DNA from: Candidatus Saccharimonadota bacterium
Lineage (GTDB): Bacteria > Patescibacteriota > Saccharimonadia > Saccharimonadales > UBA4665
NCBI GenBank assembly: GCA_027346135.1
Contig: DAIESS010000003.1
Coordinates: 1 to 43,482, forward strand
Reading direction: 5' to 3'
Length of the DNA: 43,482 nucleotides
The position numbers were made by a program, and so were the translations under genes. Below, piece by piece: positions 14,180-22,089 of this stretch; the stretch's first letter is position 1; the number at the start of each line of letters is the position of its first letter. Under the pieces are notes generated by a model that worked only from the letters and a program-made list of their open reading frames with translations, searched no databases and was not told where the DNA came from.

Positions 14180-15224
14180 CTATACATTACGAAAAGCTGG
14201 CCGGCGCATTCCTCGACGACTTTTTATCCTAGCTGCCATCATTGCCCTTGTCGTTATAGGCGGCACTATCGTAGTGCGCCATGTCTATTATCAGAATCTA
14301 AGACCGGCGGGGAGCCAAAACGTGAAACAATACGTAACCATCACCTCTGGTTCGACTGTGAACGAAATTGCTACCCAGTTAGCGAACCTTGGTCTGATTC
14401 GCAGCAGCCAGGCCTTCGAGTGGTACATCAGTAGCCACAATTACCGCGATAAATTGCAGGCCGGCACCTATAGTATCGCTAAAAATGAAACTGTCCAGCA
14501 GATCGTCGACAAGTTGGTCCACGGTAAAGTTGCTACCGACCTAGTGACCATTTTGCCGTCTAAGCGTATCGACGAGGTGCGGCAGGCATTTATTACGGCT
14601 GGTTTTAGCCCGGTGGCAGTTGACGCCGCCCTGAAAGCTGATAACTATCGGGCTGATCATCCGGCATTGTCTGACAATCCGCCTGGCAGTGACCTCGAAG
14701 GCTTTTTGTACCCCGACTCATTCCAAAAAACCGCCACAACTGAGCCAGGTGTTATCATCGGGCAGTCGTTGGATGAGATGCAAAAACATCTTACGCCTGA
14801 GATTCGTAACGGCTTCGCGGCCCAAGGCCTGAGTGTTTATCAAGGAGTGACGCTGGCATCAATTGTTGAGCAAGAGGTGTCGAAACAGAGCGATCGTAAC
14901 CAAGTTGCCCAAGTATTCTTGCTTAGATTGCATAGCGATATGCCGCTGGGCTCCGATGTGACAGCGCGTTACGGTGCGATTCGGGCTGGCGTAACGCCGT
15001 CTTTGTCCTATGATTCGGCCTACAATACACTGCTGCACAAGGGCTTGCCACCCGGACCGATTAGTAATGTTAGCGACAGTTCGCTAAGGGCCGTGGCATT
15101 TCCGGCTTCGACCGATTGGCTGTATTTTGTGGCCGGTGACGATGGTACGACTTACTTCTCTCACACTTTAGCTGAACACCAAGCTTTGGCCGATAAATAC
15201 TGTCATGTCAAGTGTGGGCGATAA
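14172..15224 (+). CDS. mltG: Endolytic murein transglycosylase MltG
   Basis: 350 residues, usual length. MltG is an inner-membrane enzyme that cleaves nascent glycan strands and sets their length. An N-terminal membrane helix (about 17-38, LFILAAIIALVVIGGTIVVR) is followed by a LysM-like region (VTITSGSTVNEIATQLANLG). The YceG domain has ASIVEQEVSKQSDRNQVAQV with the catalytic Glu, then FLLRLHSDMPLGSDVTARYG and GLPPGPISNVSDSSLRAVAF. All key motifs are present. It overlaps ruvX by 8 bp and is the last gene of the ftsA-like operon. Confidence 0.95.
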   Translation: MSSYTLRKAGRRIPRRLFILAAIIALVVIGGTIVVRHVYYQNLRPAGSQNVKQYVTITSGSTVNEIATQLANLGLIRSSQAFEWYISSHNYRDKLQAGTYSIAKNETVQQIVDKLVHGKVATDLVTILPSKRIDEVRQAFITAGFSPVAVDAALKADNYRADHPALSDNPPGSDLEGFLYPDSFQKTATTEPGVIIGQSLDEMQKHLTPEIRNGFAAQGLSVYQGVTLASIVEQEVSKQSDRNQVAQVFLLRLHSDMPLGSDVTARYGAIRAGVTPSLSYDSAYNTLLHKGLPPGPISNVSDSSLRAVAFPASTDWLYFVAGDDGTTYFSHTLAEHQALADKYCHVKCGR

Positions 15225-15432
15225 TTCGTCCTACCCCTGTTAATTATCGTAAAAATAGTGACAAAACCTTGCTCAAGGGCCTGATATTTGTTAATATGAC
15301 ATTCATAACGCGCTGAAGGTAAAGCTTATGCTAAATTACTTGCGGGCGTTACGCTTTTATCGAAAGTAGTACTGTTCCCCTGATTACACCACTAGAACAG
15401 CATAATATTCGTTAAAAGGTTGGCCACCAATC
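15225..15432 (+). promoter_or_regulatory. Upstream region of the LysM-CHAP hydrolase: two possible promoters and a leader
   Basis: 208 bp without a gene. One promoter reads TTGCTC-17-TAATAT (from about 15269) and would give a leader of about 130 nt. A second reads CTGATT-17-TAATAT just before 15412. Leaders of wall-hydrolase genes often hold riboswitches, but I could not match this one to the c-di-AMP (ydaO) consensus by eye. Confidence 0.4.
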
Positions 15433-16587
15433 GTGTGGCAGGAGATTTGTATTAGTAATACAACCTTCCGTAGTGCTAGTTCACGCGCTCCATTCGGCCA
15501 ATTGGCTCACAATGGTGCTCTAATTGAATCAACCAAAGAAAAGTTAGGCCGTCGTAAATTGACCAAGAGTCAATTAGTCCGCTACGGCTTAGTGACTCTA
15601 AATATCGTTGTCGTTGCAGCGATTGCAGCGATTGTTATGCTCAACCCGCACCCTAGCCAGGCGATCCAGTCGAGCGCTCTTTCTAATAATGCCGCCGCTT
15701 CACCGGCTAACCCGCTCGACCAGTTAGCTTCGGCTAACATAGCCTTGACGGTTGCTCGAATGAGCGGCTTGTCGGAGACGGTCGCTATCAATAACCAAGC
15801 CGATACTCAAGCAGCTCAGCTGTCGATGGCATCGACGAGTGAAAGTGTGGTTGCTAAGCCTCAGGTCGTCACAACCGCTTATAAAACCAACAAGGACATC
15901 ATCGATTATGTAACGGTTGCCGGCGACAATGTGTCGTCTTTGGCGACGAAATTTGGCGTTTCATCCAGCAGCATTCGTTTATCTAACCGCTTGACAGGTG
16001 ATGGCCTTAAAATTGGTACACACTTAGTAATTCCGCCGGTCAATGGCATGGTTTACACTGTTGCCAGTGGTGACACGGCTGCCAGCCTGGCTACTAAATA
16101 TGGTGCGAATAAAGATAAGATTGTCGCCTTTAACGATGCCGAAATTAGCGGCCTTAAAGTAGGCGAACGAATCGTCATTCCAGATGCGACACAGCTGGCT
16201 CCCGCTGTTAAGGCTGCTGTTTCTTACGGTTTCGGTTGGGGCGGTAGCGCATCTTACGGCAGTAATGGTTATGACCCTGGCTACTGTACATGGTATGTTG
16301 CCAACAAACGTATTGCAGCCGGCAACCCATTGCCAAGTAACCTAGGTAATGCATCTACGTGGCCATACTGGGCTCGTGTTTATGGGCTGCCAACTGGCAA
16401 TACGCCGCAAGTTGGCGCGGCAGTCGTAACATCGACGAGTGGCTACGGTCACGTCGCCTATGTCGAGCGTGTTAACGCCGACGGCAGCATCTACGTTTCT
16501 GAAATGAATGCCAACTGGGTACTTTACCAAATAACCAATCGTACATTCTCGGCCTCACAAGCAGCGGCCTACACTTACATCTACTAA
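15433..16587 (+). CDS. Secreted/anchored LysM-LysM-CHAP peptidoglycan hydrolase
   Basis: 384 residues from the GTG at 15433. The N-terminus has a basic cytoplasmic stretch (KEKLGRRKLTKSQLVRYG) and a membrane helix (about 57-75, IVVVAAIAAIVML) acting as signal anchor. Two LysM modules follow (about 155-205, YVTVAGDNVSSLATKFGVSS; and 208-255, YTVASGDTAASLATKYGANK). The C-terminal CHAP domain (about 275-384) has the catalytic Cys in DPGYCTWYVA, His in GYGHVAYVE and the polar residue in SEMN. It is probably an amidase or endopeptidase for cell-wall turnover or separation. The start is uncertain: AGGAG at 15440-15444 is inside the frame and would fit an AUU codon at 15451, while GTG 15433 has only a distant AAGG. 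Function is clear, start less so. Confidence 0.88.
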   Translation: MWQEICISNTTFRSASSRAPFGQLAHNGALIESTKEKLGRRKLTKSQLVRYGLVTLNIVVVAAIAAIVMLNPHPSQAIQSSALSNNAAASPANPLDQLASANIALTVARMSGLSETVAINNQADTQAAQLSMASTSESVVAKPQVVTTAYKTNKDIIDYVTVAGDNVSSLATKFGVSSSSIRLSNRLTGDGLKIGTHLVIPPVNGMVYTVASGDTAASLATKYGANKDKIVAFNDAEISGLKVGERIVIPDATQLAPAVKAAVSYGFGWGGSASYGSNGYDPGYCTWYVANKRIAAGNPLPSNLGNASTWPYWARVYGLPTGNTPQVGAAVVTSTSGYGHVAYVERVNADGSIYVSEMNANWVLYQITNRTFSASQAAAYTYIY

Positions 16588-16604
16588 GGCTTCCGACGCT
16601 TCTT

Positions 16605-16633
16605 TTGCTAAAAACATTCTAAAATTGTATAAT
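16605..16633 (+). promoter_or_regulatory. obgE promoter
   Basis: TTGCTA (16605-16610), 17-bp spacer, TATAAT (16628-16633). The ATG is 11 nt further, so the leader is at most a few bases. Confidence 0.75.
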
Positions 16634-16644
16634 TTAGATAACTT

Positions 16645-17925
16645 ATGGCGTTTATAGACTCAGTAACCATCGACATTTGTGCCGGTAATGGCGGTAACGG
16701 CCGTGTTAATTTTCGCCACGAAAAATTTATCAACAAGGGCGGCCCTGACGGTGGTGATGGTGGTAACGGTGGTGATGTTGTCTTTGCGGCCAATCGCAAC
16801 CAAAACACATTGGCTCGTTTCCGTTTCGACAAGTTACTCCAGGCCGAACACGGCCAACCGGGCGGCAAACAACGCAAGCATGGCCGCAGCGCTAAAGACC
16901 TGATTATTGAGGTGCCAATAGGTACGGTTGTTACCAAAACCGATGGCGAAGTTCTGGCGGACCTAACGGCCGATGGCCAACAAGCCGTCGTTGCCAAAGG
17001 GGGTCGTGGCGGCTTTGGTAACGCGCACTTTGTATCGTCACGTCGCCAGGCACCCGCTTTTGCCGAGAAAGGCGAGGAAGGCGAGCAATTGGCCGTTCGC
17101 CTCGAGCTGAAGATGATCGCCGACGTTGGTTTGGTTGGGCTGCCGAATGCCGGCAAATCAACTTTGTTGGCACGCTTGAGCAATGCTCGCCCTGAGATTG
17201 CTGATTATCCGTTTACGACCCTAACACCAAACCTGGGTATGGTCGACATTGACGGCGACACGTCCGTGCTGATGGCCGACATCCCCGGCCTGATTGAAGG
17301 CGCCAGTGAAGGTAAGGGTTTGGGGCACGAATTTTTGCGGCACGTCGAACGAACGGCGGTAATTCTCCATCTCGTCGATGCTTATCAAGAGGACGTAGCC
17401 GCCACTTACAAGACCATCAAAAACGAGCTTAAGAACTATGCGGTTGATCTGTCGACGCGACCCGAGATTGTTGTTTTAAACAAAATCGAAGGGCTTGACG
17501 GCGAAATAATTGACGACCTCAAGAAACAACTCAAAAAAGCGGCTCCCGCCGGTACTAAAATATTTGCTATTTCCGCCCAAGCTGGCCAAGGCCTAAAGGA
17601 GTTGCTCTATGCCATTAAGGCGGAGGTTATGGCCGCTCGTGAGCGCCAGGCGGCGGCTGATGAGGCTATCGAGGATCATTTACCAATCTTGCGACTTGAA
17701 AACGACGAAGGTAGCTGGCAAGTTACGAAAGACAAGGGTCAGTTTATTGTGACCGGTCCAAAAATTGAACAGTTTGCAGCTCGCACCGACTTTACGAACG
17801 AAGAGGGTGTCCAGCGCTTGCGCGACATTATGCAACGTCTAGGAATTATGCATGAGCTGGTTCGCCAGGGTATTGAGCCTGGCCAAACCATATTCTTTGG
17901 CGACCGCTACCAGATGCCCTACTAA
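16645..17925 (+). CDS. obgE: GTPase Obg/CgtA
   Basis: 426 residues, normal length. An essential ribosome-associated GTPase for 50S maturation and growth control. The Gly-rich Obg fold is at about 1-158 (GGPDGGDGGNGGDVVF; KGGRGGFGNAHF). The G domain has G1 GLPNAGKST, switch region PFTTLTPNLG, G3 DIPGLIEGA and G4 NKIE, with SAQ as G5. A C-terminal OCT domain (about 345-426, WQVTKDKGQFIVTGPKIEQF) is present. It stands alone after the CHAP hydrolase with its own promoter and almost no leader. Nothing is missing. Confidence 0.96.
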   Translation: MAFIDSVTIDICAGNGGNGRVNFRHEKFINKGGPDGGDGGNGGDVVFAANRNQNTLARFRFDKLLQAEHGQPGGKQRKHGRSAKDLIIEVPIGTVVTKTDGEVLADLTADGQQAVVAKGGRGGFGNAHFVSSRRQAPAFAEKGEEGEQLAVRLELKMIADVGLVGLPNAGKSTLLARLSNARPEIADYPFTTLTPNLGMVDIDGDTSVLMADIPGLIEGASEGKGLGHEFLRHVERTAVILHLVDAYQEDVAATYKTIKNELKNYAVDLSTRPEIVVLNKIEGLDGEIIDDLKKQLKKAAPAGTKIFAISAQAGQGLKELLYAIKAEVMAARERQAAADEAIEDHLPILRLENDEGSWQVTKDKGQFIVTGPKIEQFAARTDFTNEEGVQRLRDIMQRLGIMHELVRQGIEPGQTIFFGDRYQMPY

Positions 17926-17945
17926 ACAAGACCGGTCCATAAGTA

Positions 17946-17974
17946 TTGACAAAAACGTTAGTTTGTAGTATAAT
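17946..17974 (+). promoter_or_regulatory. Strong leaderless promoter
   Basis: TTGACA (17946-17951), 17-bp spacer, TATAAT (17969-17974): perfect consensus at both boxes. The ATG at 17982 is 7 nt after the -10, right where transcription should start. Confidence 0.88.
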
Positions 17975-17981
17975 GTAACAC

Positions 17982-18533
17982 ATGGAAAATATACCTAGAT
18001 CATCAGAGACTGGTATAGATAGCCTGGCTACGCCTGGGCTTATCCGGTTTGCTCACACGAAGGCTGGCCAGCTTTTGCATGCTGGTATTACGAGCGAGCC
18101 ATTCGGTGAGTTGAATGTTTGGGCCGACTACAACGACAAAGACAATGTCTATTGTGACTGGCAGGGCGGCAGGGGCTTAGTTAGGATTGAGCAAGATCAT
18201 CGAGATGGCAGCCTTAAGATTGCATATGGATCAAAAGTGGACGAGGAGTGGGGCTATCGTTTTGAGATGACGATTGTAGATATGTCCACTCAGGCGGCGG
18301 CCTTTTGGAAAGAGACTTGGGCGGCTGACGGTGCTCTTCGTGGCGAATCACAGCGATCGCCGCTTAGCGAGGCGCTTTATCACCAGACAATAAGTCGACT
18401 GACAGAAGTTGAGAGCTACCAATCCCGAACTTATTTGGGATGTACACCCAACGCCGAAAGTGAAATGCCGGCACGACGTAGTGGACGATTGAAGCGTATC
18501 GCTCAAGCGCTAATTCGTCCGATCGGCGAGTAG
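17982..18533 (+). CDS. Hypothetical protein from a leaderless mRNA
   Basis: 183 residues, soluble, no signal peptide or helix spanning the membrane. Visible stretches: FGELNVWADYNDKDNVYCDW, GLVRIEQDHRDGSLKIAYGS and EWGYRFEMTIVDM, which suggest beta strands, then a helical region and a basic tail (RRSGRLKRIAQALIR). Its promoter is the best consensus in the window and a terminator follows directly (18549-18575), so it is a single-gene, probably well-expressed unit. I do not recognise the family. Similar free-standing hypotheticals lie at 9590, 20391 and 21215. Confidence 0.7.
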   Translation: MENIPRSSETGIDSLATPGLIRFAHTKAGQLLHAGITSEPFGELNVWADYNDKDNVYCDWQGGRGLVRIEQDHRDGSLKIAYGSKVDEEWGYRFEMTIVDMSTQAAAFWKETWAADGALRGESQRSPLSEALYHQTISRLTEVESYQSRTYLGCTPNAESEMPARRSGRLKRIAQALIRPIGE

Positions 18534-18548
18534 ACGCAGCCTGTTTTA

Positions 18549-18575
18549 AACGACCACTAACCAGGGTCGTTTTTT
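18549..18575 (+). terminator. Rho-independent terminator with a competing hairpin
   Basis: AACGACC/GGTCGTT followed by a T-run. CGACCACTAA (18551-18560) can instead pair with TTAGTGGTCG (18574-18583), which would bury the T-run. The -10-like TAAACT of sbcB follows at once. Confidence 0.75.
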
Positions 18576-18602
18576 AGTGGTCGTGCTAAACTGGAAACAT
18601 CT

Positions 18603-20060
18603 ATGGCGAGCTCAAACCAACCGACTTTCTTTTTTTATGACCTCGAGACTACCGGCATTAGTTCGCGCGATGGACGCATTATGCAGTTTGCCGGGCAGCG
18701 TACTAACATGGAGCTCGAGCCTATCGGTGAACCGGTCAATATCCTTGTTAAATTGACGCCTGATGTATTGCCCGAGCCGGACGCCATCATGGTCACCGGC
18801 ATAACTCCCCAGGCAACGCAGCGGGATGGCGTTAGCGAAGCAGAGTTCGTGAAGATTTTTTTGGAGGAAATTGTTCAACCTAACACGATTTTCTTGGGCT
18901 TTAATACGGTACGTTTCGACGATGAATTTATGCGCTGTACGTTGTATCGCAACTTTGCGCCACCTTATGAGTGGCACTGGAAGGATGGCTGCTCACGCTG
19001 GGACTTGCTGGATGTCGTCCGGATGACGCGCGCCTTGCGTCCGGAGGGAATCGAGTGGCCGTTTGCGACGGATGGCAAGCCAACCGTACGGCTTGAGTAT
19101 CTTACTAAGGTAAATGGTCTTGACCACGAAAATGCCCACGACGCTCTTAACGATGTTGGGGCAACAATTGCCATTGCTAAACTCATCCGTCAAAAACAAC
19201 CCCGGCTGTTTGATTATCTGTTTAAAATGCGGGATAAAAAGGAAGTTGCTAAACTGGTCGAAAACGAGGATGTATTTGTTTATACGTCGGGCCGATACTC
19301 TTCCGAAACCGAAAAGACCACCGTCGCTACACTGTTAACCATGCATCCGGGCAAAAAGAATGCTTTGGTTTATGATTTGCGTCATGACCCGACTGAATTT
19401 TTGAAAATGACGCCAGTTGAATTGGCTGCTCGGTTAGCATGGGTTAAGGATACGGCTGAAGCGCCGCCACGTTTGCCCGTAAAACCACTGCAATACAATC
19501 GCTGTCCGGCCGTTGCCACGGTTAATGTATTGCATGACGATGAAACTTGGCAGCGTCTAAAGATTGACCGGTCGACAGTTGAAGCTAATCGCCAGAAGCT
19601 GTTGGCCGATCCGGGTTTTGCCCAGAAGGTTGTTGCCGCCTTCGACCTGCAAGACAAAGAACGTCAAACCAGCTGGCTGACCGATGATCAGGACGTGGAT
19701 TGCCAGATTTATGACGGCGAATTTTACGACGACAACGACTGTCGTTTGCTCGATGTGGTGCGTTCGGCCAAGCCAGAAGAACTGTCGTCTATGCAAGGTG
19801 AGCTACATGACAAGCGTCTGCAGACCCTCTTGCCACTTTACAAAGCCAGGAATTATCCGGCCAGTTTAAGCAGTGAAGAAAGAGAAGAGTGGGACGCCTT
19901 TTGTCGCCAGCGGCTCTTTGGCGGTGAAGCAAAAAGTCGGTTTGCTCGCTTTGTGAAGCGACTTGAAGAACTGTCGACCACTAAATTGACACAGAACCAG
20001 CAGTTTGCGCTTGAAGAATTACGTTTGTACGCCGAATCGATTATGCCAGTCGACTTGTAG
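18603..20060 (+). CDS. sbcB: Exodeoxyribonuclease I
   Basis: 485 residues, close to E. coli ExoI (475). It degrades single-stranded DNA 3' to 5' in repair and recombination. The DEDDh exonuclease domain is at the N-terminus: FFYDLETTGISSRDGRIMQF (Asp/Glu pair), LGFNTVRFDDEFMRCTLYRN (Asp) and ENAHDALNDVGATIAIAKLI (His and Asp). The ExoI-specific SH3-like and C-terminal regions follow (for example RCPAVATVNVL; LLPLYKARNYPASLSSEERE). The ATG is about 10 nt after a TAAACT box. The last 20 bp overlap the convergent small membrane gene. SbcB is not universal in bacteria, so its presence is a useful lineage marker. Confidence 0.93.
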   Translation: MASSNQPTFFFYDLETTGISSRDGRIMQFAGQRTNMELEPIGEPVNILVKLTPDVLPEPDAIMVTGITPQATQRDGVSEAEFVKIFLEEIVQPNTIFLGFNTVRFDDEFMRCTLYRNFAPPYEWHWKDGCSRWDLLDVVRMTRALRPEGIEWPFATDGKPTVRLEYLTKVNGLDHENAHDALNDVGATIAIAKLIRQKQPRLFDYLFKMRDKKEVAKLVENEDVFVYTSGRYSSETEKTTVATLLTMHPGKKNALVYDLRHDPTEFLKMTPVELAARLAWVKDTAEAPPRLPVKPLQYNRCPAVATVNVLHDDETWQRLKIDRSTVEANRQKLLADPGFAQKVVAAFDLQDKERQTSWLTDDQDVDCQIYDGEFYDDNDCRLLDVVRSAKPEELSSMQGELHDKRLQTLLPLYKARNYPASLSSEEREEWDAFCRQRLFGGEAKSRFARFVKRLEELSTTKLTQNQQFALEELRLYAESIMPVDL

Positions 20061-20241
20061 CCGCGCGGGTTGCTCGCCAAGCCGATATGTAGATACTGGC
20101 TGTTAGCACCGGGCGTAAACGGACTTGAATGTAGTAGCTACCGACAATCTCGGCAACTAAAGCCAAGCATAATAACCAGACCTCAAATGATATTTGAATG
20201 TGGGTGCCTGGAATAAACCCCAAAAATAATAAATCGACCAT
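20041..20241 (-). CDS. Small membrane protein (66 residues)
   Basis: Reads MVDLLFLGFIPGTHIQISFE then a strong hydrophobic helix (VWLLCLALVAEIVGSYYIQV) and a basic tail (RLRPVLTASIYISAWRATRA). GGGAG 8 nt before the ATG, a TATAAT and a TTGATA at 17-18 bp spacing upstream support real expression. It converges on sbcB and overlaps its last 20 bp. One or two membrane spans. Family unknown. The rest of 20242-20390 holds this promoter and, on the plus strand, the AGAGAGG ribosome site of the next gene. Confidence 0.65.
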   Translation of the reverse strand: MVDLLFLGFIPGTHIQISFEVWLLCLALVAEIVGSYYIQVRLRPVLTASIYISAWRATRAATSRLA

Positions 20242-20390
20242 GTAACCACTCCCTTTGTTGGTGATAATTATAAAACTATAATGGCGTAAATATCAAATAT
20301 ATTGTGTATGCTTATGCTTACAAAATTCCGATTACGCTTGTTTTTTTGTAGATACAGCGGTACATTGTGAATTAAAGAGAGGCATGAATT

Positions 20391-21173
20391 ATGAGCAGCA
20401 AACGAAGAACCGCGCAATTTGACGTCGGCTTGGCTAAAGATTTTCGAACGCCAACCGGGCCTGAAACACAAACTTACCCTGGCCATTACACTTGGCCCAG
20501 TTTGCGCGTAGCTCGTTTCGCTCTATGGCAGCACAAAGATAATCGTCCGTGGAATGATTATCTCAATGATCTGGCTAGTCAGAACCGCGGTTATGGTAGG
20601 GTACGTCCGTTAGGGGCCATGTCATGTAGCTTGTTAGCCGATGTCGAGTTGCGCCACATAGTTCTAGAATCGCGGCCTTCATTAAAGGGTAGCTTGTCAC
20701 GAACCAAGGAATACTATCATGCTCTTGGCAAAGAAATGACGCAGTTTATTCGTTCGTCTAGTACTACGCAAGATATATTAGTCCAGGATACTGTTTACGC
20801 AGAGCGATTCGGGCGGCATCCTAAAAAAATAAGTAAAAAAGAGGTTTGTGACCTCGATGCCGGCTGTGCTTGGAACGACTTAAAAGTAGATACCGATAAG
20901 CTAGAAGTCTATGGACGCAATTTGATCGGCATTGACTTGTCGTCAAGCCCAGAATTGCGTCACGAAAGAAATGAACTAGCAAAGTTTCTGCGTCGCGACA
21001 TGAAACTCGATACTTCTCATATGGACGATGAGTGGGAAGCTCATTTGAGCATATTTGAAGCGCTAGACCACCGACAGCCAGATGTAGATGCTCTTAACTG
21101 GCCTCGTCATCAAGTTATGCCGGACAGTATGCTACTATCGATGCCATACGCCCGTATCGAGAACACCAGATAA
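20391..21173 (+). CDS. Hypothetical cytoplasmic protein
   Basis: 260 residues with AGAGAGG about 8 nt before the ATG. There is no export signal. Notable stretches are YPGHYTWPSLRVARFALWQH, LLADVELRHIVLES and DEWEAHLSIFEAL. An H-L-S pattern in the last might recall a 2H-phosphoesterase motif, but the second required motif is not convincing. It is rich in Arg, His and Asp. It precedes another unknown gene by 41 bp in the same direction; that gene has its own -10 (TATAAT at about 21181), so the pair may or may not be an operon. I do not recognise the family. Confidence 0.65.
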   Translation: MSSKRRTAQFDVGLAKDFRTPTGPETQTYPGHYTWPSLRVARFALWQHKDNRPWNDYLNDLASQNRGYGRVRPLGAMSCSLLADVELRHIVLESRPSLKGSLSRTKEYYHALGKEMTQFIRSSSTTQDILVQDTVYAERFGRHPKKISKKEVCDLDAGCAWNDLKVDTDKLEVYGRNLIGIDLSSSPELRHERNELAKFLRRDMKLDTSHMDDEWEAHLSIFEALDHRQPDVDALNWPRHQVMPDSMLLSMPYARIENTR

Positions 21174-21214
21174 GCGCGTGCTATAATCAACTCAGATTAC
21201 GAGGATTTCCACAC

Positions 21215-22030
21215 ATGTCGCCAACGCCTTCAGGAGAGTTTACTACATTTAGCATCAGTCGCCGGGTCGTTGATGGACCTGGGGCACGACGTTTTTTGGC
21301 AAAAGTTCATGAAATTGGGCGGATTGTTATGCCGGGTGACAGAGCATTGTTGCCGGCATCGATTTTAAGTGAAGCCGATCGCCATGACCTCGAATATGCA
21401 AAAGATGATGACGAGTTTGGGCCGCCCATATTGTCCCATTTACTGGTCGGCAGTACACGCTTGCGGCTATACCAGCGGCTAGAAATGCCGATACTTGAGC
21501 GCACGGTGCCGAACGACATGAACTATCTTGGTCGATTCAACTGGGCGAGCAATCGTATGCGTGCCAACAAGCAGCGAGTAATACATCCCAAGCGCACAAA
21601 TGAGGAGGGCGAAGTAATACCAACTCGTACTCATATGATTCATCAAGAGTTGGAGAGGTCGCTGCTCGAATTTGATGGCTATGATCTTGAAAATACACCC
21701 GTTGGCTTTACGGGCATTACTTGGGTCAATAACCGAGCTCGCGGTTACGACGAACTTGCGCTTCAGCCCGACCCGGCCGAACCGGCCGTTATGCTGTGGA
21801 TGAGACAGGCTGATATTTGTTTTAATGCACTAGAGCGATTATCTAAAAAAGCAGCTTATCCTGATCAGCCTATGTCGCCAGCCGTGACATTTGCTCGAGT
21901 CCCGAAGAATGCATCGGTTGAAGACAGGGCTTACTTGGTCCGGTCTTTGCAGGATAATGCTTTGCCAGTATCTTTGCAGTTGGGTTCGATAAAAATGGAT
22001 GTAACCAACCGCTCCAGCCTCGGTTCATAA
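21215..22030 (+). CDS. Hypothetical cytoplasmic protein
   Basis: 271 residues. CGAGGA lies about 9 nt before the ATG, with TATAAT further upstream. No membrane helix. Segments such as GPGARRFLAKVHEIGRIVMP, GPPILSHLLVGSTRLRLYQR and MSPAVTFARVPKNASVEDRA suggest a two-lobed alpha/beta fold. The S-H-L-L and A-V-T-F positions could be relics of a 2H-like layout shared with the previous gene, but histidines are lacking. Family not recognised. It sits directly upstream of uvrA, which has its own -10. Confidence 0.65.
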   Translation: MSPTPSGEFTTFSISRRVVDGPGARRFLAKVHEIGRIVMPGDRALLPASILSEADRHDLEYAKDDDEFGPPILSHLLVGSTRLRLYQRLEMPILERTVPNDMNYLGRFNWASNRMRANKQRVIHPKRTNEEGEVIPTRTHMIHQELERSLLEFDGYDLENTPVGFTGITWVNNRARGYDELALQPDPAEPAVMLWMRQADICFNALERLSKKAAYPDQPMSPAVTFARVPKNASVEDRAYLVRSLQDNALPVSLQLGSIKMDVTNRSSLGS

Positions 22031-22089
22031 TTAGTTTTACCTTAGGATAGTAGAAAAAGTCTTAAAAAAGGCGTATACTATTCGGGCTT

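Noticed and set aside
15225-15432. ydaO-type c-di-AMP riboswitch before the LysM-CHAP gene
   Set aside because: The gene context fits, but the conserved riboswitch segments could not be found by eye.
20391-22030. 2H phosphoesterase (RNA ligase-like) assignment for the two hypotheticals
   Set aside because: Only one weak H-x-S motif is visible in one of them; the required pair of motifs is missing.
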